Shown: piece by piece, positions 46,013 to 54,941 of the stretch | How positions within the stretch are numbered: position 1 is the first letter of the stretch | How the letters are laid out: each line of letters begins with the position of its first letter | Assembly (NCBI GenBank): GCA_016711225.1 | Contig: JADJTK010000010.1 | Span: 216,993 to 280,992 of the forward strand | Direction of reading: 5' to 3' | Length of the DNA: 64,000 bases | From: Opitutaceae bacterium | GTDB lineage: Bacteria; Verrucomicrobiota; Verrucomicrobiia; Opitutales; Opitutaceae | Position numbers and translations under genes: made by a program | Notes under the pieces: generated by a model | The model's input: the letters and a program-made list of their open reading frames with translations, nothing else | What the model was told of the DNA's origin: nothing | The model's database searches: none

Positions 46013-48043
46013 CTATTTGCCCGCCGTGAGGTTCTTGGCGAGGAAGGACTCGATGCGGGTGTAGAGTTCGACGCGCTTGTCGAAATGCGCCATACCGTGC
46101 CCCTCCTCGCTGACGATATAGGTCTCGTGGGGCACTTTGAACCGATTGAGGGCGGAGATCAGCGTCTTTGACTGCTCGATCTCTACGGTCTGGTCATCTT
46201 TGCCGCCGGATACGAAGACCGGCACCCGGATCTGGTCGGCATGGCGGCCGGGCGAAATGGAGTCGAATTTCTCAGGTTGTTGTTTCGGGTCTCCCAGCTT
46301 GCGTAGCATCCGGCCATACGTCGGTGATTCGTATTTGTTGTATTTCTTGTCCTTGATCAGTTGCTCCCAGTCGAAGACGCCGGCCATGGTCACCGCACAC
46401 CGGTAGAGCGCCGGTTCGTTAACTATGCCGGAGACCGCCAAATACCCGCCGAACGAGCCTCCCATGATGGCGATACGCCCGCTGTCGATCAGCCCCGAGG
46501 CGATCATCGTCTTGGTGGCGTCGGTCACATCGTCATGCATTTTGCGGAAATCCCATTCGTCCTCTTCGGGGAACATCCAGTTGTAGCCCGGGGAGCCGCG
46601 ATAGTTCGGCTGGAGCACCGCGTAGCCGCGATTGGCGAGGAACTGGACCTCACCATCGTAGCCCCAAGTATCGCGTACCCAAGGGCCGCCGTGGGCCAGG
46701 ACGACGAGTGGCGCGGGGTTCTCTTTGGAGGCGCCGGCGGGCAGGGTGAGATAGGCGTCGAGCCGGCGGCCATCGCGGGTCTTGTATTTGATGATGTTCA
46801 TCGGCCGCATGCGCTGCGGGTCGATCCAGGGGGCCGAGTTCTTGAAGAGGCCGGCGCTGCGCTTCTCCAAGTCGACCCAGCTGTAGGTCACCGGTTGGCG
46901 GTCAGAGGAGGTCGCGATCAGGAACAGCTTCTGTGCCTCGTCGCTGCCAATGATGCGGACGACCAACCCCGGGAAATAACCCTCGAGGAGCTTCTGGAGG
47001 TTGCGGTAGTCCTCATTGAACCAGGATACTTTGGGCCCGTTGCGCTGAATGTTGGCGCCCATGATCTGATGGGTGGCCGGACTGCGATAGAGCCAGCCGT
47101 GGAAGTCATACTCCGGATCCTGCAGCAGCACAGCGCCGAGCTGGCCGGTTGCCGCATCCATTAGTTGCAGGGCGCGCGGTTGCCCTTCCTGCCGCGGACC
47201 GAGTACCACCACTTGCCCGGCCTCATCTGCCGCATCGATGACGTCGATGTGTTCCAGGTCCACCGGGCATTTCTCCCAGCGCTTATTGGCCAATCGGAAC
47301 ATCGCCATGCGGCCCTCATCGGAGGTGAAACTATAGGCGAGCTGCCCCTCCTTGTCCGTGAGGTAGCGGAAGGTGATCCCGGGGTGAGGCACGGGATAGC
47401 GTGATTCGATGTGTCGCAGATTGTTGTCGCGTGCATCCATGGCATCCGAATGGGACGCGTTGGATTTGCCCAGATCGATCAGGACCCCCGTTTTGATGTC
47501 GGTTTGGACAACCGCCACGCCCAGGTCGACCGGGTTGGGGGAAAGGGCGTCGTAGCGGTTCCACACCAGGGGATGAAGCCGATCCTTTACGGGGACGGAG
47601 ACGAGGTTCGAGCCGCAATACTGCAGCAGCGGGTAGCCCCGGCTGATGGAGCCCACGTCCGCCGCTAGGAAGCCAAGGCCATACATCTTGCGGCTGGAGA
47701 GACTGAACACCAACCGCGCGTCGTTGAGCCAATTGACCTGGTAGATGTCCTTGTCGCCTGAGCCGCCGGCCATTTCGATCTTCTGGGTTTTCAGATCGTA
47801 GACCAACAATTGGTGCTTGTCCTCCCCGGCGGTGACGATCGCCGCGATATGCGTGCCGGAGGGATTGAGCTTCGGCTCCTGCAAGATCGCTGGGCGGAAA
47901 AAGTCCATTACCGGGATCTGCTCGGTGGCAGGCACCGGAGCGATCCGGCTTAGGTCGAACTTTTCGGCGGCGGGCGCGGCGCAAGCAAGGGTGCAGAAGG
48001 AAACGAGGCCGAGTGTCGTTCGGGTACGGTGCAGCAGGTTCAT
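46013..48043 (-). CDS. S9 family (prolyl oligopeptidase/acylaminoacyl type) serine peptidase, exported
   Basis: The product is 676 residues with a signal peptide (TLGLVSFCTLACAAPAAEKF). The N-terminal beta-propeller (about 40-410) precedes an alpha/beta-hydrolase domain with Ser530 in GGSFGGYLAVSG, Asp617 in GGKDDQTVE and His649 in EEGHGMAHF. HGGPWVRDTWGYDGEVQFLA marks the oxyanion region. Such enzymes cleave short peptides; the export signal points to periplasmic peptide use. It is the last gene of a minus-strand group that includes the CPBP protease and ADOP permease, but spacing of 174 bases suggests an independent unit. Confidence 0.93.
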   Translation of the reverse strand: MNLLHRTRTTLGLVSFCTLACAAPAAEKFDLSRIAPVPATEQIPVMDFFRPAILQEPKLNPSGTHIAAIVTAGEDKHQLLVYDLKTQKIEMAGGSGDKDIYQVNWLNDARLVFSLSSRKMYGLGFLAADVGSISRGYPLLQYCGSNLVSVPVKDRLHPLVWNRYDALSPNPVDLGVAVVQTDIKTGVLIDLGKSNASHSDAMDARDNNLRHIESRYPVPHPGITFRYLTDKEGQLAYSFTSDEGRMAMFRLANKRWEKCPVDLEHIDVIDAADEAGQVVVLGPRQEGQPRALQLMDAATGQLGAVLLQDPEYDFHGWLYRSPATHQIMGANIQRNGPKVSWFNEDYRNLQKLLEGYFPGLVVRIIGSDEAQKLFLIATSSDRQPVTYSWVDLEKRSAGLFKNSAPWIDPQRMRPMNIIKYKTRDGRRLDAYLTLPAGASKENPAPLVVLAHGGPWVRDTWGYDGEVQFLANRGYAVLQPNYRGSPGYNWMFPEEDEWDFRKMHDDVTDATKTMIASGLIDSGRIAIMGGSFGGYLAVSGIVNEPALYRCAVTMAGVFDWEQLIKDKKYNKYESPTYGRMLRKLGDPKQQPEKFDSISPGRHADQIRVPVFVSGGKDDQTVEIEQSKTLISALNRFKVPHETYIVSEEGHGMAHFDKRVELYTRIESFLAKNLTAGK

Positions 48044-48217
48044 GTTTTAGGGGTTGAGTTCATGCAAGTGGGTCATTGGGAAATGGACAACTGGTATTCA
48101 ATGAGGCCGGGCCCGACCGCTCGCCGAGCAGCGCAGGCCTCCGCGCCAGCGGTGCCGGAGTGCGGACGCACGCAACAGGGGTCGGAAGACCCGTACTACG
48201 GAGGGGGCCTGCGTCAT

Positions 48218-51200
48218 TCAGGAGACGGATGCGGGCTGTTGGGCGGTCGGGAGGGCGGCGGTGCGTGGGAGAGTGGGCGGCTCGGCCTCCGGGTGGGCGG
48301 CCGGTTGTCGGCGCAGGAGGCGGTAGAGCACCAGGCCAAGGACGCTGATCAGGGCCGCGGCAATGAGAGCGTCGCGCACGGCATCGGGGTGCCCACGTTG
48401 GAAGAGCTCGACGCCGGCTTTGCCAAGAAACCGGGCCATGGCGACGGCCACGAGCACGGAGGGGTGGGTGCGCAGGACGAGGCGGTCGATCAGCACAAAG
48501 CCGACGGCGCAGACCAAACCGGAGAGCACGATGGGCAGCCACTGGTTCGCGTTGAAGGAGGCCCCGTAACAGAGTCCCAGTGTCGCTACGGCCGCCGTAC
48601 GGCCGAGGCCGGTCCCAAGGCGAGCGGGCAGGGCGGTCTGCACGCGGATCCAGCATAGCGCCATGGGTACCAGCGCCATCACCATCCAGAGGTCGCTCAG
48701 GAACGGGATGCCGGTAGTAGCTCCGTTGATGCCGCAGTGCCACGGGCTGATCTGGGGCGTGACGTGGAGCACGAGACGCTCCCCAAGGAGCAGGATCAAT
48801 CCGGCGCCGAGCCCGGCTAGAAACTCCGCGTTGGTGCGAGCCGGGTTGGCGCGTTGGCCGGTACCGAGCCCTGCCAGAGCACCCAGAAAGCTGGCGCTGA
48901 AGATGGCGCCCACGGCGCCGCCGACGGCAAAACGAATTGTTTGCACCTTGAAGGACTCGTCGGTGGCCCACCACGCGAGCAGCGAGGGGTATTTCACGAA
49001 GCCCTGGGCGCAGAAGACCACCAGAATGATTCCGGCGACCGCAAGGGCCGTACGCCAGGCGAAAGGGAATGCCTTCCGGGCGCGGGCGGCGGCGATAAGC
49101 GCGGCGATCAGGGCGATCACGGTGGTGAAGTTGAGGAGCCCGGTGGTCAGATTGCGCGCACTGTCACCCGAAGCCTGTGCGCGAGTCCACTCCTCGGGGA
49201 TGAAGACATGGCGCTCGTAGCCGCAGAGGGCGTCGCCGGCCAACTTGATCCAGAGGCGGGATTCGCCCTGGTTGAGGTCGACCTTGGGGTCCTTCCAGAC
49301 AAAGCGCCAATCGCTGCGGGCGGGTTGCTTGGTCTCGTTGGCAGTGACGAGGACGAGGTCGGCTGCCTCCATCTGGTAGATGCGCTTGAGCTCGCGCTCA
49401 GCGATGGCCTGCGCCTCCGCTTTTTGGAGCTGCGCGCCGGTGCGGGTCTCCGGGAGAACGTGCTCGTAACGTTGCACCTGGCCGGCGCCGGTCAGGAAGA
49501 CCCGATACTCTTCGGCGCGGTCGGGCAGCGGGAGCGTACTGCGCAGGAAGCGCACGCGCCATCCGGGCAGCGCAAGCGCGTTGCCGGAGAGCTTGCGGAA
49601 GGCGGCGGCCCCCGAGGTTTGCCAGACGAAGGTGCGCTCGTTGCCGGAGTCGGAGTGGGCGAGCGGGATGACTTCCCAGTCGGCGCCAAGCGGGACGCCT
49701 TCCACCACGAGCGCGGCGCGGGCCTGGGCGATCGCCTCATCCTTGCGCTGGGCCAGACCGGGCATGTCGGGAACGGAGCGCGACAGAGAGACGCCCCAGG
49801 CGATCAGCGCGAGCAGGCCGGCCGCGAATACGAGGCGCAAGGTTGCCGGGCTGGCGGCGTTTGCGGCGGGCGCGGGCAGGGGGGGCGGCGCGGCTGAAGT
49901 CATTAAGGGGCGCGTCCAGCCCGCGTTGCGCAACTCGGCGGGCAGGTCGATCCATGCACCGGCGCGCAGGCCGCAGATCAGTACCCAGACCAAAGGGGCC
50001 AGGGCGAAGCCCGCGAGGATGAAGAAATTCAGTCGGGCCCCGGGTGCTTGGTCGGCGGCGACGGGCAGACCCAACCAGATCACGTCATAGAGAAAATGGG
50101 TCATGATCCCGGGCAGCAGTCCGAAGCGCAGATAGAGGGCCGCGAACATGAAGGAGGGGAGCAGCAGCTCCACCATGCGCGCCCAGCCGGGCATCGTCGG
50201 ATAGTTGGAGTGGGCGGCGCCAAAGACGATGGCCTGTAGAACTGCGAAGGCCCCGATCCAGAGCCAGGAGCGCCCGAAGCGCCGGCCCAGCAATACCGCG
50301 CCGGCCAGCGGCAGAGCCCGAAACATACATTCCTCCGTCAGGCCGGCCATGAAGGAGATGAACACCGGGGAGACCCAGGGGAAGGTGGCACCCAGTTGGC
50401 TGGGGTCGAAGAGGGCGCTGGACGGCGACCACCAGCCGAGGTGTTCGACGCCGAAACGCGCCATGAATACCGCATACCCGAACATGAGCACGGAAAGACC
50501 GTAACTGGCCGCGACGGCCCCGAAGACCTCGCGGCTACCAGCGGCCCGCCGGGAGAAGACTTTCCAGAGGCTGGGGTGGCCGGGGAAGGCGGCGCGGCCC
50601 AGCCCTTCGGCGGCGGCGAGTATCGGTATGAAAACGACCAACGCGAGGCCGCCGATCACCCCTGTGACGAGGGTCTTGGTTTGGAACTCGCCCGGAGAGA
50701 GCGCGGTGTCGTAGTCGAACCAGGAGAGGGGGAGCAGGTTGAGCGCGGAAGCGATTGCGCCCAGCGCCAGCGTGCCGGCGGGGAGGAACGCGCCTCGCCA
50801 GTCGATTGCTCCCTTGCGGGCCAGATAGATCAGGCCGCCGACGCAGCCACCGAGGCCGAGCAGCAGGAAGAAGGCAACGTTGGCGGCGAGCTGAAGGTTG
50901 GTGTTGCTCGCCCGCATGGCGGTGTAGCGGCGGGCGAAGTCCTCCGGGAGTTTCACGTGGGGCTCGATGCCGCAGAGACGATCGCCGCGGACGGTGAGCA
51001 TGATCTGGTCACGTCCGGCACCGAGGAGCGGCTCTTCGCGTTCGTAGGTGAAGGACTGGTCGAGGCGGCCGGAGCTGGTGCGGTTGTTCTTGCTCTCGGC
51101 GAGATGATACGCGCCCAGGTCGACCCCGAGGGCCGTCGCCTTGGCTTCCGCCAAGCTGCGGGCTGCCGGCTCGGTGAGCTCCGGGCCAGGTTGGGCTTCG

Positions 51201-51607
51201 GGGAGTTTTTCCCGAAAACCGAGGAAGCGGCCGTCGGGGCGGAAGAGCACAAGCGTCTCCGCCGCGTCCTTCTCGCGGAACAGGCGCACCTGCCAGCGGT
51301 AGGGCGTGATCTTTCCCTCGCGGAGCAATGTCCCCAGGTTCTCCTTCCCGCCGGACTCCAACTCGATGAAGGTCGTAAGTTCGGAATCCTGCCGGAGGCG
51401 GGTGGCCGTACGGGCGGAGGCGCCGGGACTCCATTCCTGTTCGTGGGCGAGGCGTTCGGCCGCCTCGGTGGCGGCTTGTCGCCCCATGGTGAGCGGCTGG
51501 TCGAGGAGCGGGAAGGCGCGGGCGAACTGCGTCTTAGCGAACAGCGCGGCGCCGCCGGCGGCCAGCGCGAACAGGACCCAGAACAGGGGCGAGCGGAACG
51601 GTTTCAT
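48218..51607 (-). CDS. Internally duplicated CPBP-family intramembrane protease-like protein
   Basis: The product is 1129 residues with many membrane helices. The CPBP (Abi/Rce1-like) motifs are GLTEECMFRALPL (Glu425, Glu426, Arg430), FGAAHSNY and MTHFLYDVIW. The protein contains two similar halves: an extracytoplasmic domain ending in GDRLCGIEPHVKLPEDFARR (first) or GDALCGYERHVFIPEEWTR (second), each followed by membrane helices. Only the first half keeps the EExxxR site. An N-terminal signal anchor (SPLFWVLFALAAGGAALFA) is present. CPBP proteins include prenyl-protein proteases and bacteriocin self-immunity factors; the substrate here is unknown. Confidence 0.85.
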   Translation of the reverse strand: MKPFRSPLFWVLFALAAGGAALFAKTQFARAFPLLDQPLTMGRQAATEAAERLAHEQEWSPGASARTATRLRQDSELTTFIELESGGKENLGTLLREGKITPYRWQVRLFREKDAAETLVLFRPDGRFLGFREKLPEAQPGPELTEPAARSLAEAKATALGVDLGAYHLAESKNNRTSSGRLDQSFTYEREEPLLGAGRDQIMLTVRGDRLCGIEPHVKLPEDFARRYTAMRASNTNLQLAANVAFFLLLGLGGCVGGLIYLARKGAIDWRGAFLPAGTLALGAIASALNLLPLSWFDYDTALSPGEFQTKTLVTGVIGGLALVVFIPILAAAEGLGRAAFPGHPSLWKVFSRRAAGSREVFGAVAASYGLSVLMFGYAVFMARFGVEHLGWWSPSSALFDPSQLGATFPWVSPVFISFMAGLTEECMFRALPLAGAVLLGRRFGRSWLWIGAFAVLQAIVFGAAHSNYPTMPGWARMVELLLPSFMFAALYLRFGLLPGIMTHFLYDVIWLGLPVAADQAPGARLNFFILAGFALAPLVWVLICGLRAGAWIDLPAELRNAGWTRPLMTSAAPPPLPAPAANAASPATLRLVFAAGLLALIAWGVSLSRSVPDMPGLAQRKDEAIAQARAALVVEGVPLGADWEVIPLAHSDSGNERTFVWQTSGAAAFRKLSGNALALPGWRVRFLRSTLPLPDRAEEYRVFLTGAGQVQRYEHVLPETRTGAQLQKAEAQAIAERELKRIYQMEAADLVLVTANETKQPARSDWRFVWKDPKVDLNQGESRLWIKLAGDALCGYERHVFIPEEWTRAQASGDSARNLTTGLLNFTTVIALIAALIAAARARKAFPFAWRTALAVAGIILVVFCAQGFVKYPSLLAWWATDESFKVQTIRFAVGGAVGAIFSASFLGALAGLGTGQRANPARTNAEFLAGLGAGLILLLGERLVLHVTPQISPWHCGINGATTGIPFLSDLWMVMALVPMALCWIRVQTALPARLGTGLGRTAAVATLGLCYGASFNANQWLPIVLSGLVCAVGFVLIDRLVLRTHPSVLVAVAMARFLGKAGVELFQRGHPDAVRDALIAAALISVLGLVLYRLLRRQPAAHPEAEPPTLPRTAALPTAQQPASVS

Positions 51608-51725
51608 CAGGCAGGGGTGTGCGGGGTGGACACAGGGGTGTCGGTTGTAGTCCTCATCCTTAGGGGCTCTAAGGAAGGTGGGCTTTCCCCTAGGCCGTCA
51701 ATGGGAAACTGTCACTGCTCGTCGC

Positions 51726-54332
51726 TTACTCGGCTTTCAGCAGCGCGGCCGGATTCGCGCGGCCGGCGCGCAGGGCGGCGCGTAGGCTCGCGAGCAACGT
51801 GGCGGCAGCGAGAAGCACGGCGATTACCAGGCTGACGACCGGCTCGAAGCCGCTGGTTTGGAAGAGGAGCTCGCGCATGAGCCAGGTCAGCCCTCCGGCG
51901 AGCACCGTGCCGAGGCCGAGGCCGTACAGCGCGCAGGCCATCCCTTGCCCCAAAACATGGAGACGCAAGGCCCGGGGTGTCGACCCCAGTGCCAGTCGGA
52001 TGCCGTACTCGTGCATGCGGCTTTCCACCGTGTAGGCGGTAGTGGCGAAGAGGGCCACCAGCGCCAGGACGTAGCCGATGCCGGCGAACCCGCAGAGCGC
52101 GCGCAGGACGTAGAGCTCGCGGCTGATGGCGGGCTGGAGCAGCTCCTGGATGGGGGAGACAAAGGCGGGAATTACCTCGGGGTCGAAGCCCCTGATCGCC
52201 TCGAAAATCTCGTAATCGAACTTTGGGCGCATGGGGCCCGCCAGCCGCAGGATCATCGTCTCGATACGCGAAGGGTCCATCCACAAGGGCAGGAAGAGGC
52301 GGAAGCCGGTGGGCTCGCGCAGGGTGTCGCGCACATCCTGCACGACGCCCACTACTGTGAGTGCGGTCTCTCCGTGCGCGCCGCTGTGGACTTCGCGGCC
52401 GAGGGGATCCGAGGCCGGGAAGAGCCGGGCGGCGAGATTCTCGGTGAGCACGGTCTCCTTCGTGCCGGGGAGGTTGGAGAGCCAGCGTCCGGAATGGAGA
52501 CGCAGCCCCAGATTGTCGCCGAGGTTCGCATCCGCGCTGCAACCGGCGACCATGATCACGGAGCCATCGGGTGCGATCACAGGGGTGGTGTTGCGATGGC
52601 TACCGGGAAGCATCGCATCTTGCCCGATGCTGTGGCCGGCGATCTCGGGGCGTGACGCGAGCTGCGCCCACAGCTTCTCGAAATAGGGTCGGCGGTCGGC
52701 TGCGTCGGAGGGGTGCCCCCGAGGGAAGGCCAGCCACACTTTCAGCCGCTGGGAGGAGTCGAATCCGAAGTCGGCATGCATGATGCGCGCGAGACTCAGG
52801 GCCATGAGCCCGGTGGCCGTCATCAGCACCACGGCCAAGGTGGCCTGCGCGATCATGAGCGCGTTACGCCGCCGCTTCATGCGCCGGCTTTCGCCGCCGG
52901 AACTATCGCCCTCTTTGAGCGCAGCGCCGAGGTGGACCCGGCGTAACCGGAGCGCGGAAACGACGATGGCCGTAAGTATGGCGAGCGCGGTGCCACCGAA
53001 AATGCAGCACAGGTGGAAGGGCTCTAAGAAGAAAGCGTTGCGAAGGTTGGGGTCCCCGGTGATGGCGGCGAAGACGAGGTTGGCGCCATGACGGAAGAAC
53101 AGCAGCAACAGGGCGACCGCGACGGAGGCCAGGATCCCGTGCTCAAGCAGCAGCAGACGCATAACCTGCCGGCGAGAACCGCCCAAGCTCAGGCGAATGG
53201 CGAACTCGCGCCAGCGTGCCAGCAGTCGCACCAGGCCCAGGTTCACGACGTTGAGACAGGCGATCAGGTAGAGCAGTACGCCGCCGACCAGAATCGCGTT
53301 GTTGACGTCGTGGTTGAGAACCCGATCGATCGGAACCAGCACCGGTGGATGCGCGGCGAAGAAGGGTCGGGCATCGTCGCCGAGACCTACGGGTGGCGCC
53401 AGCGCGAGGCGGGCGTTCGCCTGCAGCGGGGTGACCCCCGGGTGTAGCCGCGCGGCGATGATCATCCGTTGTTCGAAGGGCTTCCCCGGGTCGGGCTGCC
53501 CGACATAGGGCACGTAGAAGTGGCCGGTCATCACGGAGGGGAACGGCGAGCCTGAGTCGAGCACTCCGACGAGGCGGCAGTCTTGGCCGTCGATCCGCAG
53601 TGTGCGGCCGAGCGCCTGTTCGTCGCCATTGAAGATGCGAAGCCAGGGGACGTATCCGATCACTACGACGGGTTTGGCGCCCGGTAGGTAGTCGGCCGCC
53701 CGGAGGCCGCGACCCAGCCGGGGCGTGATGCCGAAGAACTCGAAACAACCGGGGGTGAGTTGGGTGATCCGTGCAAAGGGCGGGCCGCGCTCCACCTCGA
53801 CCTTGGCAAGGAACTCCCCGGCGGCGACGAAATCGGCAATCGCGGTGTGTCGAGCTTGGAGTTCGGCGAAGTCCACGCCCCACCGGACCCATTGGCCCGG
53901 GGTTTTGCTTTGGCTGCTGCCAACAAGGAACAGGCGTTCCGCGCCCCAGGGTCGCTTCGTAGCGAAAGCCCACAGCGTGAAGGTGGCCGCCACGGCTGCG
54001 ACCCCGGCACCGAAGACTAGGGAGAGCACCACCGCGAGTGCGTAGAGCTTGGCCTGGCGCAGCGAGCGCAGGGTGAACCGGAGGTCCTTCCACGTCTGCC
54101 CGACCCAGGCGAATCCGTGCTCGTCGCGGCACCGTTCCTCCAGCTGGGCCAGGCCTCCGAAGCGTTTCAGGGCGGCGCAGCGGGCCTCCTCCGGCGTCAT
54201 GCCATCGCTGATAAAATCGTCGCGCAACGCCTCCAGGTGCAGGCGCATCTCCTCAAGCATCTCCCGCTCCAGGCGGTGGCGGTGGAAGAGTGCGCGGAGG
54301 CGGGACAGGACGGAGGTGAGGACTGTCTTCAA
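51726..54332 (-). CDS. ADOP-type (MacB/FtsX) ABC transporter permease
   Basis: The product is 868 residues. The N-terminal cytoplasmic segment (LEREMLEEMRLHLEALRDDF, MTPEEARCAALKRFGG) is the mark of the acidobacterial duplicated orphan permease (ADOP) group. A MacB-type periplasmic core and four-helix FtsX modules follow twice (around residues 350-470 and 740-860; the last has TLLASLRAALRAGRANPAAL). No ATPase gene is nearby, as usual for ADOP. The PadR gene starts upstream with 28 bases between, and the pair is probably one transcript controlled by PadR. Confidence 0.9.
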   Translation of the reverse strand: MKTVLTSVLSRLRALFHRHRLEREMLEEMRLHLEALRDDFISDGMTPEEARCAALKRFGGLAQLEERCRDEHGFAWVGQTWKDLRFTLRSLRQAKLYALAVVLSLVFGAGVAAVAATFTLWAFATKRPWGAERLFLVGSSQSKTPGQWVRWGVDFAELQARHTAIADFVAAGEFLAKVEVERGPPFARITQLTPGCFEFFGITPRLGRGLRAADYLPGAKPVVVIGYVPWLRIFNGDEQALGRTLRIDGQDCRLVGVLDSGSPFPSVMTGHFYVPYVGQPDPGKPFEQRMIIAARLHPGVTPLQANARLALAPPVGLGDDARPFFAAHPPVLVPIDRVLNHDVNNAILVGGVLLYLIACLNVVNLGLVRLLARWREFAIRLSLGGSRRQVMRLLLLEHGILASVAVALLLLFFRHGANLVFAAITGDPNLRNAFFLEPFHLCCIFGGTALAILTAIVVSALRLRRVHLGAALKEGDSSGGESRRMKRRRNALMIAQATLAVVLMTATGLMALSLARIMHADFGFDSSQRLKVWLAFPRGHPSDAADRRPYFEKLWAQLASRPEIAGHSIGQDAMLPGSHRNTTPVIAPDGSVIMVAGCSADANLGDNLGLRLHSGRWLSNLPGTKETVLTENLAARLFPASDPLGREVHSGAHGETALTVVGVVQDVRDTLREPTGFRLFLPLWMDPSRIETMILRLAGPMRPKFDYEIFEAIRGFDPEVIPAFVSPIQELLQPAISRELYVLRALCGFAGIGYVLALVALFATTAYTVESRMHEYGIRLALGSTPRALRLHVLGQGMACALYGLGLGTVLAGGLTWLMRELLFQTSGFEPVVSLVIAVLLAAATLLASLRAALRAGRANPAALLKAE

Positions 54333-54360
54333 CGCGAAACCACCTGGTGGCCGGCCGGGC

Positions 54361-54690
54361 TCAGCTGGCGCCGGCCATCACGTCGCGGATGGCGAGGCAG
54401 AGGCGGTTCCAGTCCTTGGTTTCGGCAGTAAGCTGTTTCCGGCCTTCGGCGGTGAGCTGGTAGAACTTGGCCTTGCGGTTGTTCTCCGAAACGCCCCATT
54501 CGGCCGTGATCCAGCCCTTGTGTTCCATGCGGTACATTGCCGGATACATAGAGCCTTCCTCGACCTGGAGGGTGTTCTTGGAGAGAAGCTGGAGGCGTTG
54601 GGCGATGCCCCAGCCGTGCATCGGGCCGCCGGATAGCACCTGCAGCACCAGCATGTCGAGGGTTCCCTGCAAGAGGTCGAGTTTGGGCAT
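54361..54690 (-). CDS. PadR family transcriptional regulator
   Basis: The product is 109 residues, a PadR winged helix: GTLDMLVLQVLSGGPMHGWG, VEEGSMYPAMYRMEHKGWI, and the wing RKAKFYQLTAEGRKQL. It precedes the ADOP permease and ends 28 bases before it, the standard PadR-ADOP pairing. It most likely represses this transcript in response to an unknown ligand. The 251-base gap upstream holds no gene. Confidence 0.95.
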   Translation of the reverse strand: MPKLDLLQGTLDMLVLQVLSGGPMHGWGIAQRLQLLSKNTLQVEEGSMYPAMYRMEHKGWITAEWGVSENNRKAKFYQLTAEGRKQLTAETKDWNRLCLAIRDVMAGAS

Positions 54691-54941
54691 GGTGGCTCCT
54701 TAGTCGCCCTAGGGATGGAGGGCGGCGGAGACCCGTCAATGCGGAACGGGTTGGTGGCCTGCCGGGCGCTCTGCGGCGGCGTCGGCACGGAACCTGTCGT
54801 TCCCTGGAGCCGGTCGCCGGGTTCCCCGTCCGCGTGGCGGCGGCGGGCTGACGGTGGCTGCCTGCTTGGCCTAGGGGAGGAACCGGGAAGGGCAGGGGGA
54901 CGGATCGCTGGCGGGGAAGGGCGGTTTCTCCCAAAGAAGAG

